A DNA stretch of 64,000 nt from DATARH01 sp035550515 (GTDB lineage: Bacteria > Pseudomonadota > Alphaproteobacteria > ATCC43930 > CGMCC-115725): assembly GCA_035550515.1 (NCBI GenBank), contig DASZOZ010000068.1:1-64000 (forward strand), in the 5' to 3' direction. Made by a program: the position numbers and the translations under genes. Positions 47,567-56,606 of this stretch are shown here, piece by piece; position 1 is the first letter of the stretch, and each line of letters begins with the position of its first letter. The notes below the pieces were generated by a model. The model worked only from the letters and a program-made list of their open reading frames with translations, was not told where the DNA came from and made no database searches.

Positions 47567-48886
47567 GTGAGTGACGAGATGGCGGCGCAGGACCTTGCGT
47601 TGGAAGCCGAGGCCGAGGCTGCACCGGCCGCAACGGCGGAACCGCCGACCGTCGCGGCGACGACCCCCGCCGGACCGGCCGGCTCAGCGCAGGTCAAGCC
47701 GGCCTATCCCGCCGCCCCCGAGATCCCGACCCAGCAGGCGCCCGAAGGCATCCGCTTCGACTTCAATGACGGCTGCCGCGTCGCGGTGCCGGAGTCGGAC
47801 AAATCCTGGCGCGTGCGCCTCATGGACCTCGATACCGGCAATACCTTGTTTGAAACCAGCGCCGACTTCAAAGCCGGCCGGGTCACCAGTGCGAAGCGCT
47901 ATTACGTCCGCTTCCGCGTCGATGTGTGGCACGGCGACGAACTGGTGCTGAACCATGAATACGACGCGCGCGACCGCCAGGTCGCGGTGCTGTTTCCGGT
48001 GGGGACGCTGGGCGATACCATGGGCTGGTTCCCCTACGCGGCGAAATTCCAGGCGCAGCACGGCTGCCGGCTGACCTGCGCGATGGCCGACCGCCTGATC
48101 CCGCTCTTTGCCGCCGCGTATCCCGAGATCGATTTTGTCGCGCATGACGATTTCGACCCCGCGCGTTATTACGCGACCTATCGCATGGGGCTGTTCTTCG
48201 ACGACAAGGATTGCCTCAACCAGCCGTGCGATTTCCGCCTGGTGGGGCTGCACCGCACCGCCGGCTACATCCTCGGTGTCGACCCGACCGAGGTCGCGCC
48301 GCGGCTGGTGATCCCCGAGGGCCGCCCCATCGCCGAGCCCTATGTCTGCATCGCGACGCAGTCGACGACCCAGGCGAAGTACTGGAACAACCCGTACGGC
48401 TGGCACGAGATCGTCGCGTTCCTCAAGGAGCAGGGCTATCGCGTCGTCTGCATCGACCAGAAGCCGGTGCACGGCACCGGGATCGTGTGGAACCACATCC
48501 CGCACGGCGTCGAGGACCAGACCGGCGACCACTCGCTGAGCGAGCGGGCGCGCTGGCTCAAGCACGCCGATTTCTTTATCGGGCTGTCGAGCGGGCTTTC
48601 ATGGCTGGCCTGGGCCGCCGGCACGCCGGTGGTGATGATCTCGGGGTTCACCCATCCGACCAACGAGTTCGCCACCCCGTACCGCATCGTCAACTACCAC
48701 ACCTGCAACAGCTGCTGGAACGACCCGCATCACCGCTTCGACCACCACGATTTTCTGTGGTGCCCGCGGCACAAGGACACGCCGCGGCAGTTCGAGTGCA
48801 CCCGGCTGATCACCGCCGAGCAGGTCAAACAGGCCGTGCAGCGCATCCCGGGCTTCGGCAAGCCGTCGCGCGCCGCACGGCAATAG
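47567..48886 (+). CDS. BAHT/TibC-type autotransporter heptosyltransferase
   Basis: 439 aa. An Ala/Glu/Pro-rich leader (~55 residues) precedes a beta-sandwich part (RVRLMDLDTGNTLFETSADF) and a GT-B domain (FPVGTLGDTMGWFPYAAKFQ; FIGLSSGLSWLAWAAGTPVV). Four Cys at 380, 383, 399 and 411 (CNSC, WCPRH, ECTR) match the iron-binding set of TibC-like bacterial autotransporter heptosyltransferases, which glycosylate Ser/Thr of AIDA/TibA-type adhesins. No autotransporter gene is near. GTG 47567 is the first start; ATG 47579 is possible. Confidence 0.85.
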   Translation: MSDEMAAQDLALEAEAEAAPAATAEPPTVAATTPAGPAGSAQVKPAYPAAPEIPTQQAPEGIRFDFNDGCRVAVPESDKSWRVRLMDLDTGNTLFETSADFKAGRVTSAKRYYVRFRVDVWHGDELVLNHEYDARDRQVAVLFPVGTLGDTMGWFPYAAKFQAQHGCRLTCAMADRLIPLFAAAYPEIDFVAHDDFDPARYYATYRMGLFFDDKDCLNQPCDFRLVGLHRTAGYILGVDPTEVAPRLVIPEGRPIAEPYVCIATQSTTQAKYWNNPYGWHEIVAFLKEQGYRVVCIDQKPVHGTGIVWNHIPHGVEDQTGDHSLSERARWLKHADFFIGLSSGLSWLAWAAGTPVVMISGFTHPTNEFATPYRIVNYHTCNSCWNDPHHRFDHHDFLWCPRHKDTPRQFECTRLITAEQVKQAVQRIPGFGKPSRAARQ

Positions 48887-48982
48887 GCCGCGGCCGGCCA
48901 AACGACGCTTCCTTTGCGTGCGATCCTCCGGCCGAAAGAATATGCTCCCCCCGCCCTGCGTCGCTGTCCGGGAGGCCTGCGG

Positions 48983-50185
48983 ATGGAATTGTGGAACCAT
49001 TGCGAGAACCCCTATCCGTTCGTGCCCAACGAAGTCCTGGAGCAGGCGGAATCCGTCCGCGCGAGCCTCCCCAACAAGTACTGCGATCCGAAAATCGCCG
49101 CGCAGCTCTACGATGAAATCTGGGACGAGTACCGGCTGTGCGACGATATCGGCATCAACATCGTCACCAACGAGCATCATTCGGGCATCAACAATCTGTG
49201 GGCGGCCAGCCCGGTCATCACCGGCGTCGTCGCCAACATCACCCGCAAGGTGCGGATCCTCTCGCTCGGCACCCTGATCACCGTGCGGCCCGACCCGGTG
49301 CGGATCGCCGAGGAATACGCGACGATCGACATCATCTCGAAAGGGCGGCTGGAGATCGGCTTCGTCAAGTCCGGCGCGACGGAAATGGTCTCGGGCGACG
49401 CCAATCCGATGCGTATTCGCGAGCGCGAATGGGAAGCGATCGACCTGATCGAAAAGACGCTGACCACGCAGGACGGGCCGTTCTCGTGGGAGGGGAAATT
49501 CTTTACCCACCCGCACGTCAATATCTGGCCGCGCCCCTATCAGCAGCCGCGGCCGGATTTCTGGGCGGCGACCAGCGACCTGCCGACCTGCGCCGAACTG
49601 GGCCGGCGCGGCATCGTCAACACGCTGTTGTTCGGCGGCTACGACCGCACCCGCCAGGCCTTCGACTCGTACAAGGCGGCGCGCGCGGCGGCGGGGCTGG
49701 CGGCGCCGGGGGAGGACCGGTTTTCCTACATGGCCTTTGCGTATGTCGGGGATACCGACGAGGAGGCGCTGCGGATCGGCCAGAAGATCGCCTGGTTCCT
49801 CACCGTCAGCATCAAGAGCGCGCCGCAATTCTCGAAGTTCCAGCCCGGCGCGGTGGCGCCCGAGATGGCGCCGGCGGCCTGGCGCACCGGCGCGGCGCGG
49901 CGGCCCCGCCCGACCAATCTCGACGCCGAGGTGCTGGTGGGGCAAGGGCAGATGTTCGCCGGCAACCCTGACACCGTCGCCCGGCAGATCAAGGATTTCC
50001 GGACGCGGGTCGGCGGCCTCTGCCACATCATCATGATGACTCGGCAGGGTCTCGTCACGCACCACGAGGCGGAAGCGAGCTTCAAGCGCGCTTCGAAATA
50101 TGTGCTGCCGCAATTGCAGGACCTGCCGCCCGTCGACGACGGGGAGACGGCGTGGCACGCGCGCCGGGCGGCGGCGGCAAAATGA
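48983..50185 (+). CDS. LLM class flavin-dependent oxidoreductase
   Basis: 400 aa luciferase-like protein. INIVTNEHHSGINNLWAASP is the N-terminal substrate/flavin region; GRLEIGFVKSGATEMVSGDA and FTHPHVNIWPRPYQQPRPDF follow the family. It differs from the 22.5-kb copy in its N-terminus (~60 residues) and in LRIGQKIAWFLTVSIKSAPQ. GGGAGG precedes the ATG. Its TGA overlaps the hydrolase ATG (ATGA), so it heads a three-gene coupled operon. Confidence 0.87.
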   Translation: MELWNHCENPYPFVPNEVLEQAESVRASLPNKYCDPKIAAQLYDEIWDEYRLCDDIGINIVTNEHHSGINNLWAASPVITGVVANITRKVRILSLGTLITVRPDPVRIAEEYATIDIISKGRLEIGFVKSGATEMVSGDANPMRIREREWEAIDLIEKTLTTQDGPFSWEGKFFTHPHVNIWPRPYQQPRPDFWAATSDLPTCAELGRRGIVNTLLFGGYDRTRQAFDSYKAARAAAGLAAPGEDRFSYMAFAYVGDTDEEALRIGQKIAWFLTVSIKSAPQFSKFQPGAVAPEMAPAAWRTGAARRPRPTNLDAEVLVGQGQMFAGNPDTVARQIKDFRTRVGGLCHIIMMTRQGLVTHHEAEASFKRASKYVLPQLQDLPPVDDGETAWHARRAAAAK

Positions 50186-51036
50186 GCGAGGTTCGGGAGC
50201 GCCCGGCGGCAAGCATCGATCGGCTGAGGGTCGGACCGTTCGATCTCGAAGTGCTGCGCTTTGCGGCGAAACGCGCCGCTGCACCGACCTTCCTGCTGGT
50301 GCACGGCATCCACAACATCAACCCGTCGGCGCCGTTTCTCGCTCGCCTGGCCGAAGCCGGGCACGTCGTCGCGCCCTCGCATCCCGGCTTCGGCGGGTCG
50401 CCCGACATGGGCGATTGCGACACGATCTACGATCTGGTGCATGTCTATCGCGGCGTGCTCGACGCGCTGCCGGCGGAAAATGTCGTGGTGATCGGCTTTT
50501 CGTTCGGCGGCTGGATCGCCGCCGAGCTGGCGGCCGCCGGCCATCCCAAGCTCGCCAGGCTGGTGCTGGTCGATCCCTTCGGCATCAAGCTTTCCGGGCG
50601 CGAAGAACGCGATTTCCCGCATCTGTTCAACACCAGTCCCGCCGAGCTCGAGCGCCGCGCCTGGCACGATCCGGCCCGCCGCCCGCCGGGCTGCTACGGC
50701 GTCGGCTGGCACAGCGCGATCGGCGATGCCATGAGCGACGCGGAGATGGTGGTCCTCGCGCGCAACTGGGATTCGCTGTGCCTCTATGCTTGGCGGCCGC
50801 ATATGTACAATCCGCAGCTCAGGCATTGGCTGCACCGCATCGCGGTGCCGACGCTGGTGCTGTGGGGCGCCGGCGACCGCATCGTGTCGCCCGACTACGG
50901 CCGCGCCTATGCCGGGCTGATCCCCGGCGCGGTGTTTGCGCTGATCGACGCGGCCGGCCATCATCCGGAGCTCGAACAGCCCGCCGCCTTTGTCGAGCGT
51001 GTGGCGCGCTTTGCGGCCGAAGGAACCGGCGCATGA
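50182..51036 (+). CDS. Alpha/beta-fold hydrolase
   Basis: 284 aa. Triad: Ser107 in GFSFGG, Asp232 in LWGAGDRIV, His260 in AAGHHPE; oxyanion region LLVHGIHN. It is only loosely like the hydrolase at 23.6 kb, but sits likewise in a 4-bp-overlap pair with an LLM protein (here after, there before). It also overlaps the next small gene by 4 bp. Confidence 0.87.
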   Translation: MSEVRERPAASIDRLRVGPFDLEVLRFAAKRAAAPTFLLVHGIHNINPSAPFLARLAEAGHVVAPSHPGFGGSPDMGDCDTIYDLVHVYRGVLDALPAENVVVIGFSFGGWIAAELAAAGHPKLARLVLVDPFGIKLSGREERDFPHLFNTSPAELERRAWHDPARRPPGCYGVGWHSAIGDAMSDAEMVVLARNWDSLCLYAWRPHMYNPQLRHWLHRIAVPTLVLWGAGDRIVSPDYGRAYAGLIPGAVFALIDAAGHHPELEQPAAFVERVARFAAEGTGA

Positions 51037-51395
51037 TGTTCATCCTGCGCGGCGCCGGCCCGGCGCCGAGCCTCGCCGGCCTGCAGGTCAAGGTCGTGCG
51101 GCGGACGCCGGAGATCGTGCCGGACGGCGCCGGCAAGTCCGATTATTTCTGCATTGCCGAGGCGGATGCAACGGCAGCCTTGCGCGCTGCCGGCTGGGAC
51201 GTCGTCGAATTGCGCGACGGCTGGTACGCCGACGACGCCGGCGGCGGGGTCGCCGTCTCGGGGCACGGCCGCTATTGGGAAATCCGCGACACGCCCCTCA
51301 CCGTCAAGGAGGCGGTGGGACCGTCCGGCGTTGGCGGCGCCGCCGCCGAGGGCGGTGAGCAGGTCAACGTCCGCCGGGCGATTTTCGGGGTGTAG
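51033..51395 (+). CDS. Hypothetical protein, third gene of the LLM-hydrolase operon
   Basis: 120 aa. LRGAGPAPSLAGLQVKVVRR, FCIAEADATAALRAAGWDVV and ELRDGWYADDAGGGVAVSGH suggest a compact alpha/beta fold; the last ~35 residues are Gly/Ala-rich. I know no family. The ATGA overlap with the hydrolase argues that it is translated and functionally linked, possibly as a small binding or accessory protein. Confidence 0.6.
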   Translation: MMFILRGAGPAPSLAGLQVKVVRRTPEIVPDGAGKSDYFCIAEADATAALRAAGWDVVELRDGWYADDAGGGVAVSGHGRYWEIRDTPLTVKEAVGPSGVGGAAAEGGEQVNVRRAIFGV

Positions 51396-51404
51396 CGGCC
51401 GTCG

Positions 51405-53072
51405 TCACAGCTCGCCGCGCGCCGCGAGCGCCTTGATCCGGTCGGCGGTGCGCAGCGCGATCGCCTGAATCGTCAGCGAGGGGTTGACCCCGCCGATCGT
51501 CGGGAACACCGAGCCGTCGCAAATCCACAGATTGCGGATGTCCCAACTGCGGCAATCGGCATTGACCACGCTGCTGCGCGGGTCGTCGCCCATCCGCGCC
51601 GTGCCCGCCAGGTGCGCGGTGTCGTCGGTCTCTTCCCACAGATCGGATGCCCCGGCAGCGTCGAGGCAATCGCGCATCGCCCGCATCGCGTGCGCAATCA
51701 GCCGCTTGTCGTTGTCGCCGTAGGAGAAGGTCACGCGTGCCGCCTTGAGCCCCAGCTCGTCGGTCTCGTCGGCCGGGGTGACGCGATTGTTCGCGTCCGG
51801 CAGCACCTCGCCGACGATCTTCAGCCCGACCGCGTGATTGTATTGCTCCATCTCGTCGCGCAGCGCCCGGCCCCACAGCCCGCGCGCGCCGGCGACGATC
51901 CCGGCCCAGGTCACCGGCAGCGGCCCCTGCGCCATGTAGCAATAGCCGCCATGGAAATCCTTGCCTGCGTCCTGGTAGTTCCAATGTTCGGTGAGGGCGA
52001 GCGTCGGCGGGCCTTTGTACCAGCGCACCTCCTCCCGCATCGTGCCGTAGACGGCCTGGTTGGCATGCACCATCAGGTTGTGGCCGACCAGCCCCGAGCC
52101 GTTGGCGAGACCGTCGGGGTGGCGCAGATCGGCGGAATTGAGCAGCAGGCGCGGCGTCTCGATCGCATAGCCGGCGACGACGACGTTCCTCGCGCGCTGG
52201 AACCGCCATCGGCCTTCGCGGTGGTAGTGCACGCCGGTGGCGAGCCCGGTCTTGGGGTCGGTCTCGACGCGGCCGACCATGGCGAGGTCGCGGATTTCGG
52301 CGCCGGCTTTGACGGCGCGCGGGATCCAGGTGATCAGCGCGCTTTGCTTGGCGTTGGTCGCGCAGCCCTGGACGCAGAAGCCGCGATAGACACAGGGCGG
52401 CGACAGCCCGCGCGGCGCCGAAACGGTGGCGAGCGGCGTCGGCGCCCAGGCGATCCCCAGCGCCTCGCAGCCGCGCGCCAGCGCCAACGCCGCGGCATTG
52501 AGTTCGTGCGCGCGATACGGATAGCGCGGCCGCTTCGGACCCCAGGGGTAGTTGACCGGCCCGGAAATCTTCAGCGCGTCCTCGACCAGGTCGTAGTAGC
52601 GCCACATCTCGCGCCAATCGAGCGGCCAGTCGGCGCCGTAGCCGAGCCGGCTGCGGGCCTTGAACCATTCCGGCCGGAAGCGCAGCGATACCATCGCGAA
52701 ATGCACCGTGCTGCCGCCCACCGAACGGCCGCTGTTGTTGGCGCCGAGCACCAGCGGGTTCTCGCCGTCGCAGATCCGCTCGTCGGTCCAGTACAGCTTC
52801 TGCTGATGGGTTTCGTCGGAGGCGAAGTCCTCGAGCGGCCGCCACCATGGCCCCGCGTCGAAGCCGACCACCGAGAAGCCGAGCTCGGCGAGCCGGCAGG
52901 CGAGCGTGCCGCCGCCGGCGCCGGTGCCGACGATGGCGAAATCGACCGCCTCGTCGTCGCGGTGTTCGCGCATTTCGACCCAGCCGCCGACGCGGAGCGG
53001 GTCCGGCGCCCGCCCGTTCCTGCCGCGCGGGACGATTTGCGGATCGGGCGAGGGATCAGCCGATCCGGGCAT
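51405..53072 (-). CDS. GMC-family FAD oxidoreductase
   Basis: 555 aa. The FAD Rossmann motif is FAIVGTGAGGGTLACRLAEL. A Cys-rich patch (CVYRGFCVQGCATNAK) matches the gluconate/sorbitol-dehydrogenase branch. The C-terminal HLAGTARMGDDPRSSVVNAD and GSVFPTIGGVNPSLTIQAIA carry the catalytic His and flavin contacts. It oxidises an alcohol or sugar and passes electrons on. The start at ATG 53072 overlaps the upstream gene by 17 bp; a later Met (EMREHRDDEA) is possible. No signal peptide is seen. Confidence 0.88.
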   Translation of the reverse strand: MPGSADPSPDPQIVPRGRNGRAPDPLRVGGWVEMREHRDDEAVDFAIVGTGAGGGTLACRLAELGFSVVGFDAGPWWRPLEDFASDETHQQKLYWTDERICDGENPLVLGANNSGRSVGGSTVHFAMVSLRFRPEWFKARSRLGYGADWPLDWREMWRYYDLVEDALKISGPVNYPWGPKRPRYPYRAHELNAAALALARGCEALGIAWAPTPLATVSAPRGLSPPCVYRGFCVQGCATNAKQSALITWIPRAVKAGAEIRDLAMVGRVETDPKTGLATGVHYHREGRWRFQRARNVVVAGYAIETPRLLLNSADLRHPDGLANGSGLVGHNLMVHANQAVYGTMREEVRWYKGPPTLALTEHWNYQDAGKDFHGGYCYMAQGPLPVTWAGIVAGARGLWGRALRDEMEQYNHAVGLKIVGEVLPDANNRVTPADETDELGLKAARVTFSYGDNDKRLIAHAMRAMRDCLDAAGASDLWEETDDTAHLAGTARMGDDPRSSVVNADCRSWDIRNLWICDGSVFPTIGGVNPSLTIQAIALRTADRIKALAARGEL

Positions 53073-53694
53073 TTTCGCTGCGCGCCGCCGCTTCCTCGCC
53101 GGGCTTGGCCTCGGCCGCCTCCCAGGGGTCGCGGCGGTCGAAATCCATGCGGACATAGCCGCGCGGGCTCGCCGGGCCGCCAAAGCCGATCTCGTTCCAG
53201 GCGGTCGGGTGACCGTAATAGGCGGTCACGATGTCGAGCAGCAGGCGCTTGGCGAAGAACATCGCAGGACGCATCCCGCCCCAGTCGCCGGCGATGTCGC
53301 CGTCCTGCATCGCCCGCAGCAGCGCGTCCTGCTCGGCCGCATCGAGCGTCTCGAACCCTACGCTATGGCGGCGGCGCGCCTCCGCAGCGATCCCGGCGAG
53401 CCCGCGCCGCCAGGCCTCGCGCGCCGGCGGCAGGCGGTGGTCGCGATGCCCGTCGCGGCGGTTTTCGTACAGCTTGTCGTCGACCAGCGCCGCGACCGGC
53501 ACCGGCGGACGGTTTGCCGGCTGCGGCACGATGCGGTTGCACAGCGCCGCCAGCGTGGCGAATTCCGCTGGCGACAAGAACCGCGGCGCGCGCGGCAGGG
53601 CGAGCCGCTCGTCGATGACTTGGCGGGTCTTGGCGTTCCACGACGGCGTGTGCCGCTTGGCGAGCACGTCGTAGCCGGGAAAGCGTTCCGTCAC
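53056..53694 (-). CDS. Gluconate 2-dehydrogenase subunit 3 family protein
   Basis: 212 aa from GTG 53694, which overlaps the TGA of the membrane-protein gene (GTGA). FLSPAEFATLAALCNRIVPQ is the family's opening; FETLDAAEQDALLRAMQDGD and FFAKRLLLDIVTAYYGHPTA and then GFGGPASPRGYVRMDFDRRD follow. Subunit 3 partners GMC dehydrogenases and is often Tat-exported; here no Tat signal is visible, so the complex may be cytoplasmic or piggy-back exported. Confidence 0.85.
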   Translation of the reverse strand: MTERFPGYDVLAKRHTPSWNAKTRQVIDERLALPRAPRFLSPAEFATLAALCNRIVPQPANRPPVPVAALVDDKLYENRRDGHRDHRLPPAREAWRRGLAGIAAEARRRHSVGFETLDAAEQDALLRAMQDGDIAGDWGGMRPAMFFAKRLLLDIVTAYYGHPTAWNEIGFGGPASPRGYVRMDFDRRDPWEAAEAKPGEEAAARSENARIG

Positions 53695-54632
53695 CGCCGC
53701 CGCTCGATCAGCCGCAACGCCGCGAGCCCGGCGATGGCCAAGGCGGTGAACGCCGGCGGCGCCGGCAGCGGCGGTCCGTTGAGGATGTTCTGCGACCAGT
53801 TGCGCCAACCGCCCATGTTGCGCCCGACGCCATAAGCGTGAAACGCGGCGCCCAGCAAGCCGACCCCGGTCAGCAGCCGCAGCGACCCGCGTGCCGGTCC
53901 GGTCCAGCGCGGCGACAGCGTCGCCGCGGCCAGCAGACCCGCGGCGACCGGCGGCCCCGCCACCGGGATCACCATCGCCGGGTTATGGAACGCGCCGCGG
54001 AAATGCAGCAGCGCGGCCTCGCCCGAGGTGCCGATCAGCCCGAGCGCCACCAGCCGGGCGATCAGCCGGCCGGGCAGAAACCCGTAGACCGCCCGGCCGC
54101 CGGAACGCAGCCGCTCGGCCAGGGCGCCGATCACGCCGGCGAGGCCGAGCGCGACCGGCGCGCCCAGCGGGGCGCCGTAAAACAGGTTCAGCCAACTCCA
54201 GCCGCCCGGCCGCTTCAGCACGTTGTAGATATGAAACCCGGCCCCGGCGAGCCCGGTCGTCAACGCCAACGCCTGACCCAGGTCGCGCGTCGAATTGGGC
54301 CGCCCGGCCCGGTTGACCAGCCCGTGCAGGCTTGCCGCGAGCGCCTGCGCGCCGATCGCCAACGGCAGCAGCATGGTCCGGTTGTGGAACGCGCCGCGGT
54401 AATGTTCGACGCTGCTGTCGGCGAGCGCGGCCGCCGCCAGCAAGGCCGAGGCGCCGTTGAGGCTGCGCGCGGCGGCGACATGATCGGGCGACGCCGGGAG
54501 CCGCCTCGGCTGGGGCTGCAAGGCCGCTTCCATGGCGGCCGCCGCGGCCGCGGTCGCGAACGAGGTGAGCGCCAGGCCGGCGGACGATTGCAGCCGCATC
54601 AAACCCGACCGGCCCCGCGGCAACCACCGCAT
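53691..54632 (-). CDS. Multi-pass membrane protein with internal duplication, GMC operon
   Basis: 313 aa from ATG 54632 (302 aa from ATG 54599). It is Ala/Gly/Leu-rich with about eight hydrophobic segments. Two halves each contain the motif HxRGAFHNxxM: EHYRGAFHNRTMLLPLAIGA and LHFRGAFHNPAMVIPVAGPP. Both halves also share a GAxFHxYxV(L/G) motif (GAGFHIYNVLKRPGGWSW; GAAFHAYGVGRNMGGWRNW). The conserved His suggest haem or metal binding or quinone contact. It is first in the operon with subunit 3 and GMC, so it may anchor the dehydrogenase and pass electrons in place of the usual cytochrome c subunit; that is inference. Confidence 0.75.
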   Translation of the reverse strand: MRWLPRGRSGLMRLQSSAGLALTSFATAAAAAAMEAALQPQPRRLPASPDHVAAARSLNGASALLAAAALADSSVEHYRGAFHNRTMLLPLAIGAQALAASLHGLVNRAGRPNSTRDLGQALALTTGLAGAGFHIYNVLKRPGGWSWLNLFYGAPLGAPVALGLAGVIGALAERLRSGGRAVYGFLPGRLIARLVALGLIGTSGEAALLHFRGAFHNPAMVIPVAGPPVAAGLLAAATLSPRWTGPARGSLRLLTGVGLLGAAFHAYGVGRNMGGWRNWSQNILNGPPLPAPPAFTALAIAGLAALRLIERRR

Positions 54633-54830
54633 AGGTTGAGCGCGCAAGCCGTCCGGCTCGTCGGCATCGGAAATGATGTGAGGTCGTCCGATAACGCGGT
54701 CGTCAAAGGCTTTACCTGAGCGTTTTTCATGAGCCGACGGTTGCGGAAGCGGCCGGAAGAAACCGTTTGCCCTGCTGGTTTGTTCAACGTTGCGTCGAGA
54801 ACGCGGTTCCGGTGGAGCGAGGCGTCGAGC

Positions 54831-56606
54831 GTGAGCAAACGGATCGAGGATTATGCGCTGATCGGCGACCGGCGCAGCGCCGCGCTGGTCGCCCGCGACG
54901 GCTCGATCGACTGGCTCTGCTGGCCGAACTTCGACAGCGACGCCTGCTTCGCCGCGCTGCTCGGCGACGACCGGCACGGTTATTGGCGGCTCGCGCCGCG
55001 CGACATGCCGCGGCGCACGACCCGGCGTTATCGCGGCGATACGCTGATCCTCGAAACCTGGCATGAAACCGCACACGGCATTGTCCGCGTCACCGACCTG
55101 ATGCCGATCGACACCCCGCACCGCGCCATCATCCGCACCGTGCGGGGTGAGGCGGGGCGGGTCGACATGGTGCTCGATCTGGCGCTGCGCTTCGATTACG
55201 GCAGCATCCCGCCCTGGCTTTGCGCCGAGCCGCGAGTCGTGTGGGCGATCGTCGGCCCGGATCTCGCGGTGCTGCGCTCACCGATCGATCTCGACCTGGC
55301 CGATCGACCGGCGGGCGGCGACCGCATCGGCCTGCAATTCACCGTCGACCAGGGTGCGAGCCTGACCTTCACGCTGCAATACGGCGCCTCCTACGAGGCG
55401 GAACCGGAGCCGCTCGACGTCACCGCCGCGATCGCGGCGACGGAAACCTTCTGGCGGGCGTTCATCGGCAAGTTCGCGGCGCAGACCGATTGGCCGGGAC
55501 CGGTCAGGCGCTCGCTGATCACCTTGAAGGCGCTGACCGTGGCGACGACCGGCGCCGTCATCGCCGCGCCGACCACCTCGCTGCCCGAAGTGCCGGGAGG
55601 CGCGTGGAACTGGGATTACCGTTACAGTTGGCTGCGGGATTCGACCTTCGCCCTGGCCACCTTCCTCAACGCCGGCTACCGGGACGAGGCACGTGCGTGG
55701 CGCGACTGGCTGCTGCGTGCCGCGGCCGGCGTGCCGGAGCGGTTGCGCACGATGTACCGCGGCGATGGCGGCCGCAACGTCGTGCCGCACGATGTCCCCT
55801 GGCTGCCCGGCTACGGCGGCGCGGCGCCGGTCCATGTCGGCAACCCGGCGGCCGATCAGTTCCAGCTCGACATTTACGGCGAGGTCCTCGATTCGCTGCA
55901 TCTCTGCCAACAGACCGGGCTCGGCGGGGGGCGCTGGGATATCGCCGTCGAGCATCATCTGGCGGCGCATATCGAGAAGGTTTGGCGCCAGCCCGACCAG
56001 GGCATCTGGGAACTGCGCGGCGAGCCGCGGCATTACACCTTCTCGAAAGTCATGGCCTGGGTGGGCCTCGACCGCTACCTGAAGCTGGACGGCGTGCCGG
56101 CCGGGCGCCGCCGCGCCCTCGAAAGCCTGCGGGCGGAGATGCATCGGGTCATTTGCCGCGACGGCTTCAGCCGCGCGCGCAACAGCTTTGTGCAGTCATT
56201 CGGTTCGGACCGCCTCGACGCCAGCTTGCTGCTGCTGCCCACGGTGGGCTTCTTGCCGATCGACGATCCGCGGATCGCCGGGACCGTCGCGGCCGTCGAA
56301 AGCGAACTGGTCCAGGACGGACTGGTGCGGCGCTGGTCGCCCGTCGGCGGGCCCGAGGAAGGCGCCTTTATCGCCTGCACCTGCTGGCTTGCCGACTGCC
56401 TCGGCATGCAGGGGCGCGCCGCCGAGGCGCGCGGTTACCTCGAACGCGTCATCGGCCTTGCCAACGATGTCGGCCTGCTCGCCGAGGAATGGCACATCGG
56501 CACGGGCCGCCTGACCGGCAATTTCCCGCAGGCGCTCAGCCATCTCTCGCTGGTCAATACCGCGCTGGGGCTTTGCGGCCCGGTCTTGCAGCGCGGCGGC
56601 GGCTGA
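54831..56606 (+). CDS. Glycoside hydrolase family 15 protein (glucoamylase/trehalase-like)
   Basis: 591 aa from GTG 54831. RIEDYALIGDRRSAALVARD and GSIDWLCWPNFDSDACFAAL is the standard N-terminal beta-domain opening. The (alpha/alpha)6 barrel carries WNWDYRYSWLRDSTFALATF, and the C-terminal GPEEGAFIACTCWLADCLGM and EWHIGTGRLTGNFPQALSHL. The catalytic acids are probably Glu in PEEGAF and Glu in AEEWHI. It would hydrolyse alpha-glucosides such as trehalose or maltodextrin. A longer reading from 54729 adds a non-conserved leader. Its end overlaps the opposite SDR gene by 53 bp. Confidence 0.9.
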   Translation: MSKRIEDYALIGDRRSAALVARDGSIDWLCWPNFDSDACFAALLGDDRHGYWRLAPRDMPRRTTRRYRGDTLILETWHETAHGIVRVTDLMPIDTPHRAIIRTVRGEAGRVDMVLDLALRFDYGSIPPWLCAEPRVVWAIVGPDLAVLRSPIDLDLADRPAGGDRIGLQFTVDQGASLTFTLQYGASYEAEPEPLDVTAAIAATETFWRAFIGKFAAQTDWPGPVRRSLITLKALTVATTGAVIAAPTTSLPEVPGGAWNWDYRYSWLRDSTFALATFLNAGYRDEARAWRDWLLRAAAGVPERLRTMYRGDGGRNVVPHDVPWLPGYGGAAPVHVGNPAADQFQLDIYGEVLDSLHLCQQTGLGGGRWDIAVEHHLAAHIEKVWRQPDQGIWELRGEPRHYTFSKVMAWVGLDRYLKLDGVPAGRRRALESLRAEMHRVICRDGFSRARNSFVQSFGSDRLDASLLLLPTVGFLPIDDPRIAGTVAAVESELVQDGLVRRWSPVGGPEEGAFIACTCWLADCLGMQGRAAEARGYLERVIGLANDVGLLAEEWHIGTGRLTGNFPQALSHLSLVNTALGLCGPVLQRGGG

